A DNA stretch of 64,000 nt from Sediminitomix flava (GTDB lineage Bacteria; Bacteroidota; Bacteroidia; Cytophagales; Flammeovirgaceae): assembly GCF_003149185.1 (NCBI RefSeq), contig NZ_QGDO01000004.1, forward strand, positions 205,076-269,075, in the 5' to 3' direction. Both the position numbers and the translations under genes were made by a program. Below, piece by piece: positions 8,521 through 17,517 of this stretch. Position 1 is the stretch's first letter. Each line of letters opens with the position of its first letter. The notes below the pieces were generated by a model. The model was not told the DNA's origin, searched no databases, and saw only the letters and a program-made list of their open reading frames with translations.

Positions 8521-10218
8521 CTATTTAGCTTGAGTTCTTTTTTCTGAAAATACTTTATCAATTTCTTCTAAAGATAAAGCATTTAATGTCATCTCTTTTG
8601 TAAGTCCTGCTTTTCTACCAACCAGTAAACCGTATTTCATATGATGATAACCATTCATCTCATGTGCATCTGGATTAATCGCAATCTTCACTCCTTTGTC
8701 CAAAGCATATTTCACCCATCGCCAATCAAGGTCTAGTCTCCACGGGTTTGCATTGATCTCGATCATCACGTTATGCTCGGCACAAGCATCAATGATTTTG
8801 CCATGATCAATTGGGTAGCCTTCTCTTTTAAGCAGAAGTCTTCCTGTCGGGTGACCTAAGATGGTGGTATATGGATTTGCAATAGCTGTGAGTAATCGTT
8901 GAGTTGCTTTTGCTTTATCCATTTTCAGATTGGAGTGAATAGAAGCTACAATGAAATCAAAAGAAGCAAGAACTTCATCTGAGTAATCTAGCTTACCATC
9001 ATTCAAAATATCAGATTCTATTCCTTTGAAAATTTTGAAAGGCGCTAACTTTTGGTTCAACTCATCAATTTCTTCTTGTTGTGCCTTTACTCGTTCTTCA
9101 TCTAAGCCATTGGCATAAAAAGCAGAAACCGAGTGATCCGAAATCCCAAGATATTCATAGCCCAAATCTTTGCAGTAAGTAGCCATTTCTTCCAAGCTAT
9201 GCTTACCATCAGAATAAGTTGAGTGATTATGAAGAATTCCTTTCAGATCTGACATTTCAACCAAAGTTGGTAATCCTTTCTCCTTGGCTTCTATTTCATA
9301 AATTCCTTCACGCAACTCGGCCGGAAAATAAGGAAGCTCCAATGCTTTATAGATTTCTTCTTCTGTTTCGAAGAAATTAGTCTGTAAGAATTTGAAAAGG
9401 GTAACTCCTTCCTTCACTTCATTAGCAAGATGGGCTCCCGAAGCTGAATGTTTTAATACTTCATTTCCGAAAGATTTAGCCTCAACAAAGAAGATTTCTA
9501 CAGAAAGCATATTGCCATCCAAAATACCTCTCCAAGTCAGTGGTCCCGAAGTCTTCTCATCATAATTCAGTCCTTCAATTTCAGCAATTGCCTTTTTTGC
9601 TTCAGTTCTGTCAGAGGCTACAACTACATATTGAAGTGTTTCTACAACCTCCATATAGCGTCTTACCTCTCCTGTTTGGGCTACTTTTTGAATTGAAGGA
9701 AGCTTCTCTAGGGTATTCAATAAATGAACAGCAAAAGGTTCTGCCTCTGCATAATGTAATTTCCCAACATTACTATTCAGGAAAGCTATCTGATCAAGAA
9801 TTGTAGCCTGTGTCTTCGCTCCAAATCCTTTCAACTTTTCTACCTCTTTATTTTCACAGGCAGTTTTCAAAGCATCTAAAGACTCTAAGCCTAATTCTTT
9901 CCAAAGCTTTCCGATCTTCTTCCCTCCAATTCCTTTAATCTCTAGCATGTCCACTACCCCAGAAGGAGTATCCGCAACTAGCTTATCATACTCATCAAAA
10001 GAACCTGACTGTACAATAGATAAGATTTTTTCAGCCATACTCTTGGAATACCCAGCTTTCAGCAGTCCATCATTATCTAATTCTGCTATTGATTCCGAAG
10101 AATTCTCAATTCCATAAACGGCAGAACTATAAGCTCTCGTCTTAAACGGATTTGCTCCATGTACTTCCATCAGTGACACTGCACTTTTTAGTACTTTAGC
10201 TATATCTTTGTTGGTCAT
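8521..10218 (-). CDS. PolX-like protein with degenerate polymerase palm and PHP domain
   Basis: 565 residues with the bacterial PolX layout. Helix-hairpin-helix motifs lie at 96-106 (GIGGKKIGKLW) and 131-140. A polymerase-beta-like palm spans about 170-300, and a C-terminal PHP phosphoesterase domain about 325-560. The PHP domain has its metal-binding motifs: HNHSTYSDG (330-338), HSVSAF, GIESDI, HPTGR and NPDAHE. The palm looks inactive. After TGEVRR the usual DxD is replaced by T194 and Q196, and the third carboxylate position reads SVEIFF (Glu). I infer loss of polymerase activity with retained nuclease or phosphatase function, possibly in DNA repair. ATG at 10218 gives the standard MTNKDIA start. 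Confidence 0.85.
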   Translation of the reverse strand: MTNKDIAKVLKSAVSLMEVHGANPFKTRAYSSAVYGIENSSESIAELDNDGLLKAGYSKSMAEKILSIVQSGSFDEYDKLVADTPSGVVDMLEIKGIGGKKIGKLWKELGLESLDALKTACENKEVEKLKGFGAKTQATILDQIAFLNSNVGKLHYAEAEPFAVHLLNTLEKLPSIQKVAQTGEVRRYMEVVETLQYVVVASDRTEAKKAIAEIEGLNYDEKTSGPLTWRGILDGNMLSVEIFFVEAKSFGNEVLKHSASGAHLANEVKEGVTLFKFLQTNFFETEEEIYKALELPYFPAELREGIYEIEAKEKGLPTLVEMSDLKGILHNHSTYSDGKHSLEEMATYCKDLGYEYLGISDHSVSAFYANGLDEERVKAQQEEIDELNQKLAPFKIFKGIESDILNDGKLDYSDEVLASFDFIVASIHSNLKMDKAKATQRLLTAIANPYTTILGHPTGRLLLKREGYPIDHGKIIDACAEHNVMIEINANPWRLDLDWRWVKYALDKGVKIAINPDAHEMNGYHHMKYGLLVGRKAGLTKEMTLNALSLEEIDKVFSEKRTQAK

Positions 10219-10302
10219 TTATATCGAATGATTAATCATCTTAAAGAAAGTCAAACTTGAATGTCTAGCAACATTCAAAACAAGAATACTATTTTAAATT
10301 GG

Positions 10303-10326
10303 TATCTTGCTAAGGTTGGCAAGATA
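10303..10326. promoter_or_regulatory. Perfect inverted repeat before the glycosyltransferase operon
   Basis: TATCTTGC and GCAAGATA (8-bp arms, 8-base loop) end 14 bases before the ATG at 10341. This could be a protein operator or an RNA hairpin next to the ribosome binding site. There is no T run, so it is not a terminator. Confidence 0.45.
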
Positions 10327-10340
10327 ATATCATTTTTGAA

Positions 10341-11300
10341 ATGAAGGAACAAAGTCCATTAGTGTCTGTGATTACACCATTTTTCAATAGGGCTGAATAT
10401 ATTGAAGAAACTATTCAAAGTGTTTTAGCACAATCTTACAGCAATTGGGAACACCTCTGGATTGATGACGGCTCTAATGATGAAAGTATTCATATAGTAA
10501 AAAAATACTCAAAAAAAGACACACGAATAAAATATTTCAAGAGAAATCGACTCCCTAAAAATGCAAATACTTGTAGAAATATAGGACTCGAAAATGCCAA
10601 AGGAAAATATGTAATCTTTTTGGACAGTGATGACCTTCTAGCCCCTTTTTGCATAGAAAGTCGAGTAAAATATATGGAGGAAAATGAAGGGCTTGACTTT
10701 GCTGTGTTTCCTATGGCATTTATTAAAAATGATATAATAGAGCTGAATGAAAGAAATATATGGGATACAAAAAAAGATCTTGAAAACTTATTAAAAGATA
10801 AACCTCCATGGGGAATAATGAGTCCTATTTGGAAATTTAGTTTTCTAAAAAAAATCAGAGGGCTTAATGAAAAATTACAACGTCATCAAGATCAAGAATT
10901 ACACACTCGAGCCCTGATATTTAATGGGGCTTATCAAAAAGTAAAACATGTTCAGGAAAATGCACTAGTCAGTTATCGTATATATGATAGCCCACGTTAC
11001 AACACTTTAGATTTTCAAAAGAAAAATTTAGAAGGGGCTCTACATTATATACATGAAATCATAGCCATTAGCAATGAGTGTTCTACAATTAAAAAAGGAT
11101 TGGAATTACAATTTGAATCATATTTTAAGAAATACTATATCAATAGCTTATTACTAAACAATACCTATCAAAATATGGTAAGCTGTGTAAACAAGTACAC
11201 TCTATTCACTCCTTCTAAACGTCTTCTTTATTACTTAGCTGTTCACTCATTTTTGGGGAAAACAAAAGGGTTTCGTTGGTTGATTTATCAATTTTTGTAA
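10341..11300 (+). CDS. Family 2 glycosyltransferase
   Basis: 319 residues with the GT-A fold of family 2 in its N-terminal half. The opening is SVITPFFNRAEYIEETI, with the nucleotide-binding DDGS at about 49-52 and the metal-binding DSDD (FLDSDDLLAP) near residue 95. No membrane helices; the enzyme would act on the cytoplasmic face. The donor sugar is not predictable. Its stop overlaps the start of the next gene (TAATG), beginning a four-gene coupled operon with three FemAB-like proteins, so the sugar it adds may be the acceptor those proteins modify (inference). Confidence 0.88.
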   Translation: MKEQSPLVSVITPFFNRAEYIEETIQSVLAQSYSNWEHLWIDDGSNDESIHIVKKYSKKDTRIKYFKRNRLPKNANTCRNIGLENAKGKYVIFLDSDDLLAPFCIESRVKYMEENEGLDFAVFPMAFIKNDIIELNERNIWDTKKDLENLLKDKPPWGIMSPIWKFSFLKKIRGLNEKLQRHQDQELHTRALIFNGAYQKVKHVQENALVSYRIYDSPRYNTLDFQKKNLEGALHYIHEIIAISNECSTIKKGLELQFESYFKKYYINSLLLNNTYQNMVSCVNKYTLFTPSKRLLYYLAVHSFLGKTKGFRWLIYQFL

Positions 11301-12262
11301 TGATTAAAGACATAAAAAAATTAGATATAAAAGAATGGGAAGAATACTGGAAAAAATGTTCTGAAGCTACTTTCTTTCATTCACCTGAATGGTTTCAAAT
11401 TTGGGCTAAATATTTAAATGGGAAGTTATACTACAGTGCAAAATTGATTATTTTTTCAGATGGGAAAACCGCACTTTTACCATATGCTTATACTCGTAAG
11501 TTAGGCGCTCATTTTTTTCTCCTCTCACCTAGAAATAACTATGGAGGATGGATTAGTAGTTATGAACTTTCCAAATCGGATCATATCTCTTTAGAATCCT
11601 ATATTTTAAAGAATATGAAAAACTTACAATGGATTATTCAACCAAACTTACAGACTTACCTAAATAAAAATATTCTTAACAATACTACCAGCATACTCTA
11701 CTATAAATCAAACTTCAATCAAACATTTCAAAACTTCAAAAAAGGTCCAAAATATTCTTACAAAAAAGCAATTAGAGAAGGCTGTAAATTAGTGATTGCA
11801 GAAGATTTACAAGAATGGAAAACCTTCTATGAAATCTATTTAAAAACGGTAGAGCGTTGGAGTAAAGTCAACTTCCTTCTATCATGGGAGGAATTAAAAC
11901 TATTCTATCAACTAAAAAGTGATCATATAAATTTATATTTAGTTTCTTGGAATGATAAGATTATCTCTGGGGGACTGTTCTTATACGGAAACCAAAGTGT
12001 TCATTACTGGCAAGGAGCATCTCTGCATGAACATCATGATAAAAGAGCCATGCACTATATGATCATAGAAGTTATCAAAGAAAGTCAATCGAAAGGATTT
12101 AAAATGATGGATATGGGACCTAGTCATCAGTTGAAAGGAGTATTAGATTTCAAAAAAGGCTTTAATACCGATGAAACTACGGTTGGAATCATACAACAAA
12201 AAAGTCTTAAAGGGACAATCATAAAAAAGGGAGCGGAATGGAAAAAAAGAATTCATCGTTAA
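11300..12262 (+). CDS. FemAB/GNAT-like transferase, paralogue 1
   Basis: 320 residues resembling the FemAB / BioF2-like (Acetyltransf_6) branch of the GNAT fold, which transfers acyl or aminoacyl groups. The family-like features are an N-terminal ATFFHSPEW segment, a central HYWQGAS and a C-terminal DMGPS...FKKGF block. The ATG at 11300 shares a base with the preceding stop (TAATG); an upstream GTG at 11276 lies inside the previous gene and is less likely. It is the first of three tandem paralogues of similar length. Likely cytoplasmic modification of a surface-glycan intermediate. Donor and acceptor are unknown. Confidence 0.72.
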   Translation: MIKDIKKLDIKEWEEYWKKCSEATFFHSPEWFQIWAKYLNGKLYYSAKLIIFSDGKTALLPYAYTRKLGAHFFLLSPRNNYGGWISSYELSKSDHISLESYILKNMKNLQWIIQPNLQTYLNKNILNNTTSILYYKSNFNQTFQNFKKGPKYSYKKAIREGCKLVIAEDLQEWKTFYEIYLKTVERWSKVNFLLSWEELKLFYQLKSDHINLYLVSWNDKIISGGLFLYGNQSVHYWQGASLHEHHDKRAMHYMIIEVIKESQSKGFKMMDMGPSHQLKGVLDFKKGFNTDETTVGIIQQKSLKGTIIKKGAEWKKRIHR

Positions 12263-13233
12263 AATCACTTCAAATAGAAAAGGTAAGTATAGCTCAAAAT
12301 AGTGAATGGGATTTTTATTGGAATAACTGTCCAACAGCTACTTATTTTGAGTCTAGAGAGTGGGCTACAATTTGGAGTGAATACCTCAATGGCAAACTTT
12401 ATTACGAGGCTAGAAAAGTTCGCTTTACTGATGGTTTTGAAGTCTTAATTCCATATTCTTTTACCAAAGTATTGAAGTACATTAAGTTTTACCTTCTTTC
12501 TTGCCGTTCTTCCTATGGAGGTATTCTTTTTTTATCTACGCCTAAGGATAGTCATCTTGAGCTAGTTCATAACTATATTCTAAAACACTTCCACAACTTG
12601 GAGTGGAATATTTCGCCCTTTCAAAATACTCTTCTGAATCTACCTTTACAACAAACCAACATTCTAATTATTAGTAACAGATTTGATGAAAATTTTAACT
12701 CTTTTTCAAAAAAACATCGTAAGTCATACAGAAGAAGCCTCCGAGAAGGTTGTTCACTACATGAAGGGAAAAACATATCCGAATGGCAGTACTTTTATCA
12801 TGTTATCTACAAAAATATAAGCGATCATTCTAACTATCAAACACAACTTCTTTCTGAATCGGAAGTACTCTCTATGCGAAATAAAAAAGGTATTCGGTTG
12901 TGGTTAGTAAAATATAAAGATAAAATAGTCGCTGGTGCTATATGTCTATACTCCCCTACAATTCTTCAATTATGGATTGGTGGTCATATAAAGCAATTCC
13001 AAAGTCAACGACCAATGAATTATTTATGTACAGAACTTATCAAAAAAGCAGCAGATAACGATTATAAATTTATCGATTTTGGCTCAAGTTTAAATAGTAA
13101 TGGAATTTTAAAATTTAAAGAAGGATTCGGTACAAAAGAAGTCTCTTATATTAAACTGAAACAACGAGATTTTTTGGGGAATTGTATTGACATAATAAGT
13201 GGTTGGAAAAAAAGATTGAGGTTGAATGCTTAA
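12238..13233 (+). CDS. FemAB/GNAT-like transferase, paralogue 2
   Basis: 331 residues, clearly related to the genes on either side. It shares ATYFESREW, YLNGKLYYEA, SYRRSLREG and the C-terminal DFGSS...FKEGFG block with them. It overlaps the preceding gene by 25 bases, and GGGAG just upstream of the ATG at 12238 is a plausible ribosome site. Divergence among the three copies is large enough for different substrates. Function is inferred only at family level: acyl or aminoacyl transfer within glycan or envelope assembly. Confidence 0.72.
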   Translation: MEKKNSSLKSLQIEKVSIAQNSEWDFYWNNCPTATYFESREWATIWSEYLNGKLYYEARKVRFTDGFEVLIPYSFTKVLKYIKFYLLSCRSSYGGILFLSTPKDSHLELVHNYILKHFHNLEWNISPFQNTLLNLPLQQTNILIISNRFDENFNSFSKKHRKSYRRSLREGCSLHEGKNISEWQYFYHVIYKNISDHSNYQTQLLSESEVLSMRNKKGIRLWLVKYKDKIVAGAICLYSPTILQLWIGGHIKQFQSQRPMNYLCTELIKKAADNDYKFIDFGSSLNSNGILKFKEGFGTKEVSYIKLKQRDFLGNCIDIISGWKKRLRLNA

Positions 13234-14176
13234 AATTATAGAGTTTAAAGAGGCTAGCGAACACGTTTGGAATCAATTTTATCTAAAAACACCTTTGACT
13301 ACTTATTTTAGTAGCCTAGAATGGAATAAGTTTTGGGAAAAAACTTCAGATGGAAAATATAAAAAAGCACTTGCTTACGAGATACACTTTAATGATGGTG
13401 TTAAAGCTGTGTTACCAACTTTAAAAGTTAACATTTTAAAAAGCCTTTCTGTTAGTCATATTGCTTCAGTATATGGTACATATATCAGCCTCCTAAGCCA
13501 CGAAGAAATAACATTCGAACACTATAAAGTATTAAGCAATTACTTAAGGAGAAAATGGAAGGTATATCAACTTTATTTTATGCCTTTTTCTTTTAATGGA
13601 CTTTATCAGAAATCTGACACGCACATTATTAATTTTAAGGAAATAAATAATTATAGCAAAGGGCACATCCGTAATCTTAAAAAGTCAAAAGAAAACAGCA
13701 ATCTAAGAATATTTCAAGTTCATTCTGAGGCAGAATGGCGTTCATTTTATGCACTCTATCAGAAAAATCTCAATCGTTGGAAAAAAGTAAATGGTATACA
13801 ATATGATTGGTCCATATTTGATCAACTTTCACAAGTTAGAAGCCCTAGTATTCAACTTTGGGTTGTTAAGAATCAAAAAGATGAAATAATTTCTGGTGCA
13901 ATATTTCTTTTAGGTAACTCTGTTGTCAATTATTGGCTTGGAGCAAGTTCTACAGAAGGGCTTGATCATAGAGCAAACTTCCTTTTATTTGATCAATTAT
14001 TACATCAATTCAAAAAACTTGATTTCACTTATTTTGATTTAGGGCCTAGTACTAATTTAAATGGTGTAGAACGTTTCAAAGAAGGGTTTGGAGCAAAAAG
14101 GCAAACATTTTCTTACCTAGAACAAAAAAATAGCCTCTTAAAAATAGTTGCTAGATTAAACAATTTAAGATCCTAA
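13226..14176 (+). CDS. FemAB/GNAT-like transferase, paralogue 3
   Basis: 316 residues, the most diverged of the three paralogues. It keeps TTYFSSLEW near the N-terminus, NYWLGASS in the middle and the DLGPS...FKEGFGAK block near the C-terminus. It overlaps the previous gene by 8 bases, so translation is coupled along the operon. Its 3' end overlaps the convergent sialyltransferase-like gene by 12 bases. No membrane segments. Substrate unknown. Confidence 0.72.
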   Translation: MLKIIEFKEASEHVWNQFYLKTPLTTYFSSLEWNKFWEKTSDGKYKKALAYEIHFNDGVKAVLPTLKVNILKSLSVSHIASVYGTYISLLSHEEITFEHYKVLSNYLRRKWKVYQLYFMPFSFNGLYQKSDTHIINFKEINNYSKGHIRNLKKSKENSNLRIFQVHSEAEWRSFYALYQKNLNRWKKVNGIQYDWSIFDQLSQVRSPSIQLWVVKNQKDEIISGAIFLLGNSVVNYWLGASSTEGLDHRANFLLFDQLLHQFKKLDFTYFDLGPSTNLNGVERFKEGFGAKRQTFSYLEQKNSLLKIVARLNNLRS

Positions 14177-15238
14177 ATAACAAATCTCATCTTTAAAATT
14201 CAGAGGCAAAATACTATACTCCTTCTCATAATAAGATCTTAGATCAGAGATATATGAGTGAAAACTATATACTTTCGCTCCTAGAATGTAGGTATAAAAT
14301 GCTAACGAAGACAATGTCGTATAAACGGTAAGATTACTCTGATGCATAAAGACTAAGTTCTCAACAACTAATGATGGATTACATTCAATAAACTTACAAT
14401 TATAGCTTTCCTCTAGTTGCATAAAAAATAGTCTAAAATTTGAGATTTCCTCTTCAGACATATATTGGTTTGGATGAAACTTGTAGTGATAAACTTCACC
14501 TTTTAAACAGTTTTCCGAAACAAACCTTGTAAACCCTTTTGTATAGGCTTCAAAACTTATATATCCATTATATACTTCTGGACTAAAAATTATTAAATGA
14601 CTAATACTTTCTGTTTTCTCACTCTTCCCCCACTGAGGTCTTACTACAGCCTTATTGGGTAACTCAGAAAATGAATATTCAGACATTCCAAAAGAACCAT
14701 TATACTTCTTATTTACAGTATTAAAGTGATATAAATCGGCCTTATATCTTCTAAAAAAAGTATTTAAGCCATCTACAAACTGCCACTTCCAATTATTTCG
14801 TTTCTCTTTCTTGGTAAAGATCTTATCTAAATACGATAATGGATAATAAGAATATAATCCTTCTTCCATAAAGTAATATCCTCTGCATTTTTTCATATTA
14901 ATGATTAAAGAAACTTCATCAGGAAGAAGGTCTACAGCATAAAAAATAAATGGATGATTGTCACATGCACTTAAAATACTTTTATCTGATAGACGAACAT
15001 TTTTCCAACTTTTCCAAAACCGTTTCCCATGATCAAATGGATTATTTTCTCTAGTTGGCAAAAAAGGATAGTCAAAACTACTAATAGTATTATCTTCAGG
15101 TAGTTGGTAACCTCTCCAAAGCATAAAAACACAATGATCTTTATTCAAATTTTCATGTGCAATAATACTGTTAGCCATTATATAGGTAATGTGACTTTGT
15201 ACCCAAAATAAATGAAATAAGCCCTTATTCTTCGACAT
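14165..15238 (-). CDS. Sialyltransferase/polysialyltransferase-like glycosyltransferase
   Basis: 357 residues with low similarity to anything I can name, but with the three short motifs shared by bacterial sialyltransferases of the GT38/GT52/GT97 kind, in the right order. These are EEG (MEEGLYSYYP, about residue 125, the D/E-D/E-G motif), HP (YKFHPNQ, about 254) and a Ser/Thr pair (TTLSSLAF, about 309). In those families they supply the base, CMP binding and phosphate contacts. No signal peptide. A CMP-sialic acid or related nonulosonate donor is inferred; no synthesis genes for such sugars are in the window. The 3' end overlaps the convergent operon by 12 bases. Alternative: another GT-B family with a similar C-terminal fold. 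Confidence 0.55.
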   Translation of the reverse strand: MSKNKGLFHLFWVQSHITYIMANSIIAHENLNKDHCVFMLWRGYQLPEDNTISSFDYPFLPTRENNPFDHGKRFWKSWKNVRLSDKSILSACDNHPFIFYAVDLLPDEVSLIINMKKCRGYYFMEEGLYSYYPLSYLDKIFTKKEKRNNWKWQFVDGLNTFFRRYKADLYHFNTVNKKYNGSFGMSEYSFSELPNKAVVRPQWGKSEKTESISHLIIFSPEVYNGYISFEAYTKGFTRFVSENCLKGEVYHYKFHPNQYMSEEEISNFRLFFMQLEESYNCKFIECNPSLVVENLVFMHQSNLTVYTTLSSLAFYTYILGAKVYSFHSYISDLRSYYEKEYSILPLNFKDEICYLGS

Positions 15239-15341
15239 TTTTTTTAATCAAGCTTTGCTTTATATTAAATGGATTAAAGAAATAATACATTATTCCGTTT
15301 TTTTTTAATATATCACGATTTTATATTATTACACTAATTAG

Positions 15342-16520
15342 ATGAACATTCTTCACACCTTCCGAAACTACCTTTTCAATACCGAAAATTGGGCTTACCA
15401 CCTAATTAAGCATATTCCTGATACAAAAAATGTAGTTACTGCCGAGAATTTCTTAACAGAGAACTTTTATGATGCTTCTTTTGACTTTATTCAGTTTCCA
15501 ATAGCTTATTACCCTCCCAACTCCATCAAGTCAGCTCCTTTTCTTGATACACTAATTTTTTATGTCAGTAATGCTTTCCGAAAACTGGCTCATGAAAAAT
15601 ATGTAACTGACCATGCAAAAGAAGCAAAAGTAGAACTTATCCACAGTCACACGGCTCCCGCTGCTTGGAAGCACCTCAATATTGCAAAGAAACTTCAGAT
15701 TCCTCATGTTGTTTCTTTTTATGGCTTTGACTACAAACAGCTCTTGACTCTCGAACCTATTTGGAAAAAGCGTTACACTATCCTTTTCAAGGAAATTGAT
15801 TTTTGCATTGCAGAAGGTTATCATGGCAAAGGGCAACTTCTTGCTCTAGGCTGTCCAGAAGAAAAGATTCGTGTAAACTTTCTAGGAGTAGAAATTTCGA
15901 AAATACCATTCATAGAGCGTATTAAATCGAATGAAAAACTAGATTTAGTACAAATTGCTTCCTTGAGAGAGAAAAAAGGACATATCTACACCCTAAAAGC
16001 CTTTATCCGAGCATTGGAGAATTGTCCTAATATGACCCTTACGCTAATCGGTGTAGGTAAAAAGCCAAACGAACTAGTAGAAATAGTAAAAGGCACAATC
16101 GCTGAAAATAAGGTATTTTTCCGTGATGGAATCCCTTTATCTCAACTTCAATCTACACTCTCTAAATATGATGCATTTATCCATCCAAGTTGTCATGCAA
16201 AAGATGGTGATTCAGAAGGAGGTGCACCTATCGTATTATTAGATGCTCAAGCTAATGGAATGCCTGTTATCTCTACGAATCACTGTGATATACCATCAGA
16301 AGTAATCCATAAAAAAACAGGATGGCTAGCCGAAGAAAAAAACACAGACCAAATTGCTGAAGGCATCAAATATTTCTATCAGATGAGTAATGAAGAATAT
16401 AGAGACTATTCTCAAGCTGCTAGACAACACGTAGAGGAGAATTTCGATATTGCAAAGAATGCTGGAAAGTTGAAAGAAAATATTTACTCAGATCTTCTTC
16501 TCAAGAAAAGGACCTTTTAA
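15342..16520 (+). CDS. Family 4 glycosyltransferase (GT-B)
   Basis: 392 residues of a retaining GT-B enzyme. The N-terminal half has the acceptor-side HSHTAPAAW and VVSFYGFDY segments. The C-terminal half has the donor-binding EGGAPIVLLDAQANGMPV block, with the E-x7-E-like pattern of GT4. It resembles the colanic acid-type glycosyltransferases that build surface polysaccharides. It is divergent from the sialyltransferase-like gene and its last 20 bases overlap the convergent family 2 gene. A run of nine T (15298-15306) lies in its upstream region. Confidence 0.85.
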   Translation: MNILHTFRNYLFNTENWAYHLIKHIPDTKNVVTAENFLTENFYDASFDFIQFPIAYYPPNSIKSAPFLDTLIFYVSNAFRKLAHEKYVTDHAKEAKVELIHSHTAPAAWKHLNIAKKLQIPHVVSFYGFDYKQLLTLEPIWKKRYTILFKEIDFCIAEGYHGKGQLLALGCPEEKIRVNFLGVEISKIPFIERIKSNEKLDLVQIASLREKKGHIYTLKAFIRALENCPNMTLTLIGVGKKPNELVEIVKGTIAENKVFFRDGIPLSQLQSTLSKYDAFIHPSCHAKDGDSEGGAPIVLLDAQANGMPVISTNHCDIPSEVIHKKTGWLAEEKNTDQIAEGIKYFYQMSNEEYRDYSQAARQHVEENFDIAKNAGKLKENIYSDLLLKKRTF

Positions 16521-17484
16521 ATTTTGTCACAAACTTTCCTACATAACCTAAACCCAACCACGTTTTTATTGCTGTATTTCTGATGATTGACTCTTTTATA
16601 AAAGATGGGTCTTTCAAGAAAAATGCAATTAAAGACAGCGTTCTCTTTGAAAAAGAATGTGATTCTTGATGGATTTTGTATGCGTCTATCAATTGTCTCA
16701 GAAATACTTTTTCATGAGGTCTGGCAGAATTTAAAAATAATTCCTTTTCTAAATTCTCATATAAAACTTGAGAGGCTAACCATATAGAATCAATGTCTGT
16801 ACATCTATTTTGTTGATGAATTCCTCTTTGTGCTACATTTTGAACCAGTTCACTTGCTTGTAGCTTTAAATACCACGCAAGTCGTAATACAAAATCAGTA
16901 TCCTGTGTTAAACGAAGAGATGAATCAAACACTATCTTCGCATTCTCAAAAAGACTATTTTTCTTTAGCGTGAGACCATTAAGATGAATAAATCCATTTT
17001 CTCCCTTCAAAAGAGTTAAGAATCGTTCCTTGCCCAAATGTTCTCCTGAAAATGAAATAGTATCCGGTGTACCTGTTGTGTTTCTATACAATTCTTTAGC
17101 CTCCTCAGAATAATAAAAAGCCCCCACAGCATTATATACGCCATCAATGTCTTTATTACTCTCAAAAACAATTCTATCCTTTTCAAAACGGTGGGGAAGA
17201 TAAAAATCATCGGCATCTAGAAAGGCAATGTATTCACTATTCGCCTTTTCAATACCAAGATTTCGGCTTGCTCCAGCACCATGATTTTGTAGATCATGGT
17301 GTCTGTATAATTTTACTTTATGAAGTTCTTTAGCAAGTTTCTGACAGATCTCTAATGCCCCATCTGGTGATGCATCTTCTATCAAAATGATTTCTTTCAC
17401 TTCTTGAAGATCATGAGCAGAGCGAACAGCCTTTTCTACAAAGGCTTCAGCATTATAAACAGGTATGATAACAGAAACTTCCAT
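16501..17484 (-). CDS. Family 2 glycosyltransferase
   Basis: 327 residues, GT-A fold. The start is EVSVIIPVYNAEAFVEKAV, the nucleotide-binding segment LIEDASPDGA, and the metal-binding DADD lies in FLDADDFYLP near residue 96. No membrane helices apart from weak hydrophobicity at the end. It lies 33 bases downstream of the ECF sigma gene on the same strand, so the two are probably cotranscribed. It is convergent with the family 4 gene, overlapping by 20 bases. Confidence 0.87.
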   Translation of the reverse strand: MEVSVIIPVYNAEAFVEKAVRSAHDLQEVKEIILIEDASPDGALEICQKLAKELHKVKLYRHHDLQNHGAGASRNLGIEKANSEYIAFLDADDFYLPHRFEKDRIVFESNKDIDGVYNAVGAFYYSEEAKELYRNTTGTPDTISFSGEHLGKERFLTLLKGENGFIHLNGLTLKKNSLFENAKIVFDSSLRLTQDTDFVLRLAWYLKLQASELVQNVAQRGIHQQNRCTDIDSIWLASQVLYENLEKELFLNSARPHEKVFLRQLIDAYKIHQESHSFSKRTLSLIAFFLKDPSFIKESIIRNTAIKTWLGLGYVGKFVTKFKRSFS

Positions 17485-17517
17485 AATTTTAAACTCCTTA
17501 ATGTAAAAATAAGAAGC

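Noticed and set aside
15298-15306. Run of nine T upstream of the family 4 glycosyltransferase gene as a phase-variation switch
   Set aside because: The genome is AT-rich, the run is in non-coding sequence at unknown distance from a promoter, and no alternate alleles can be seen.
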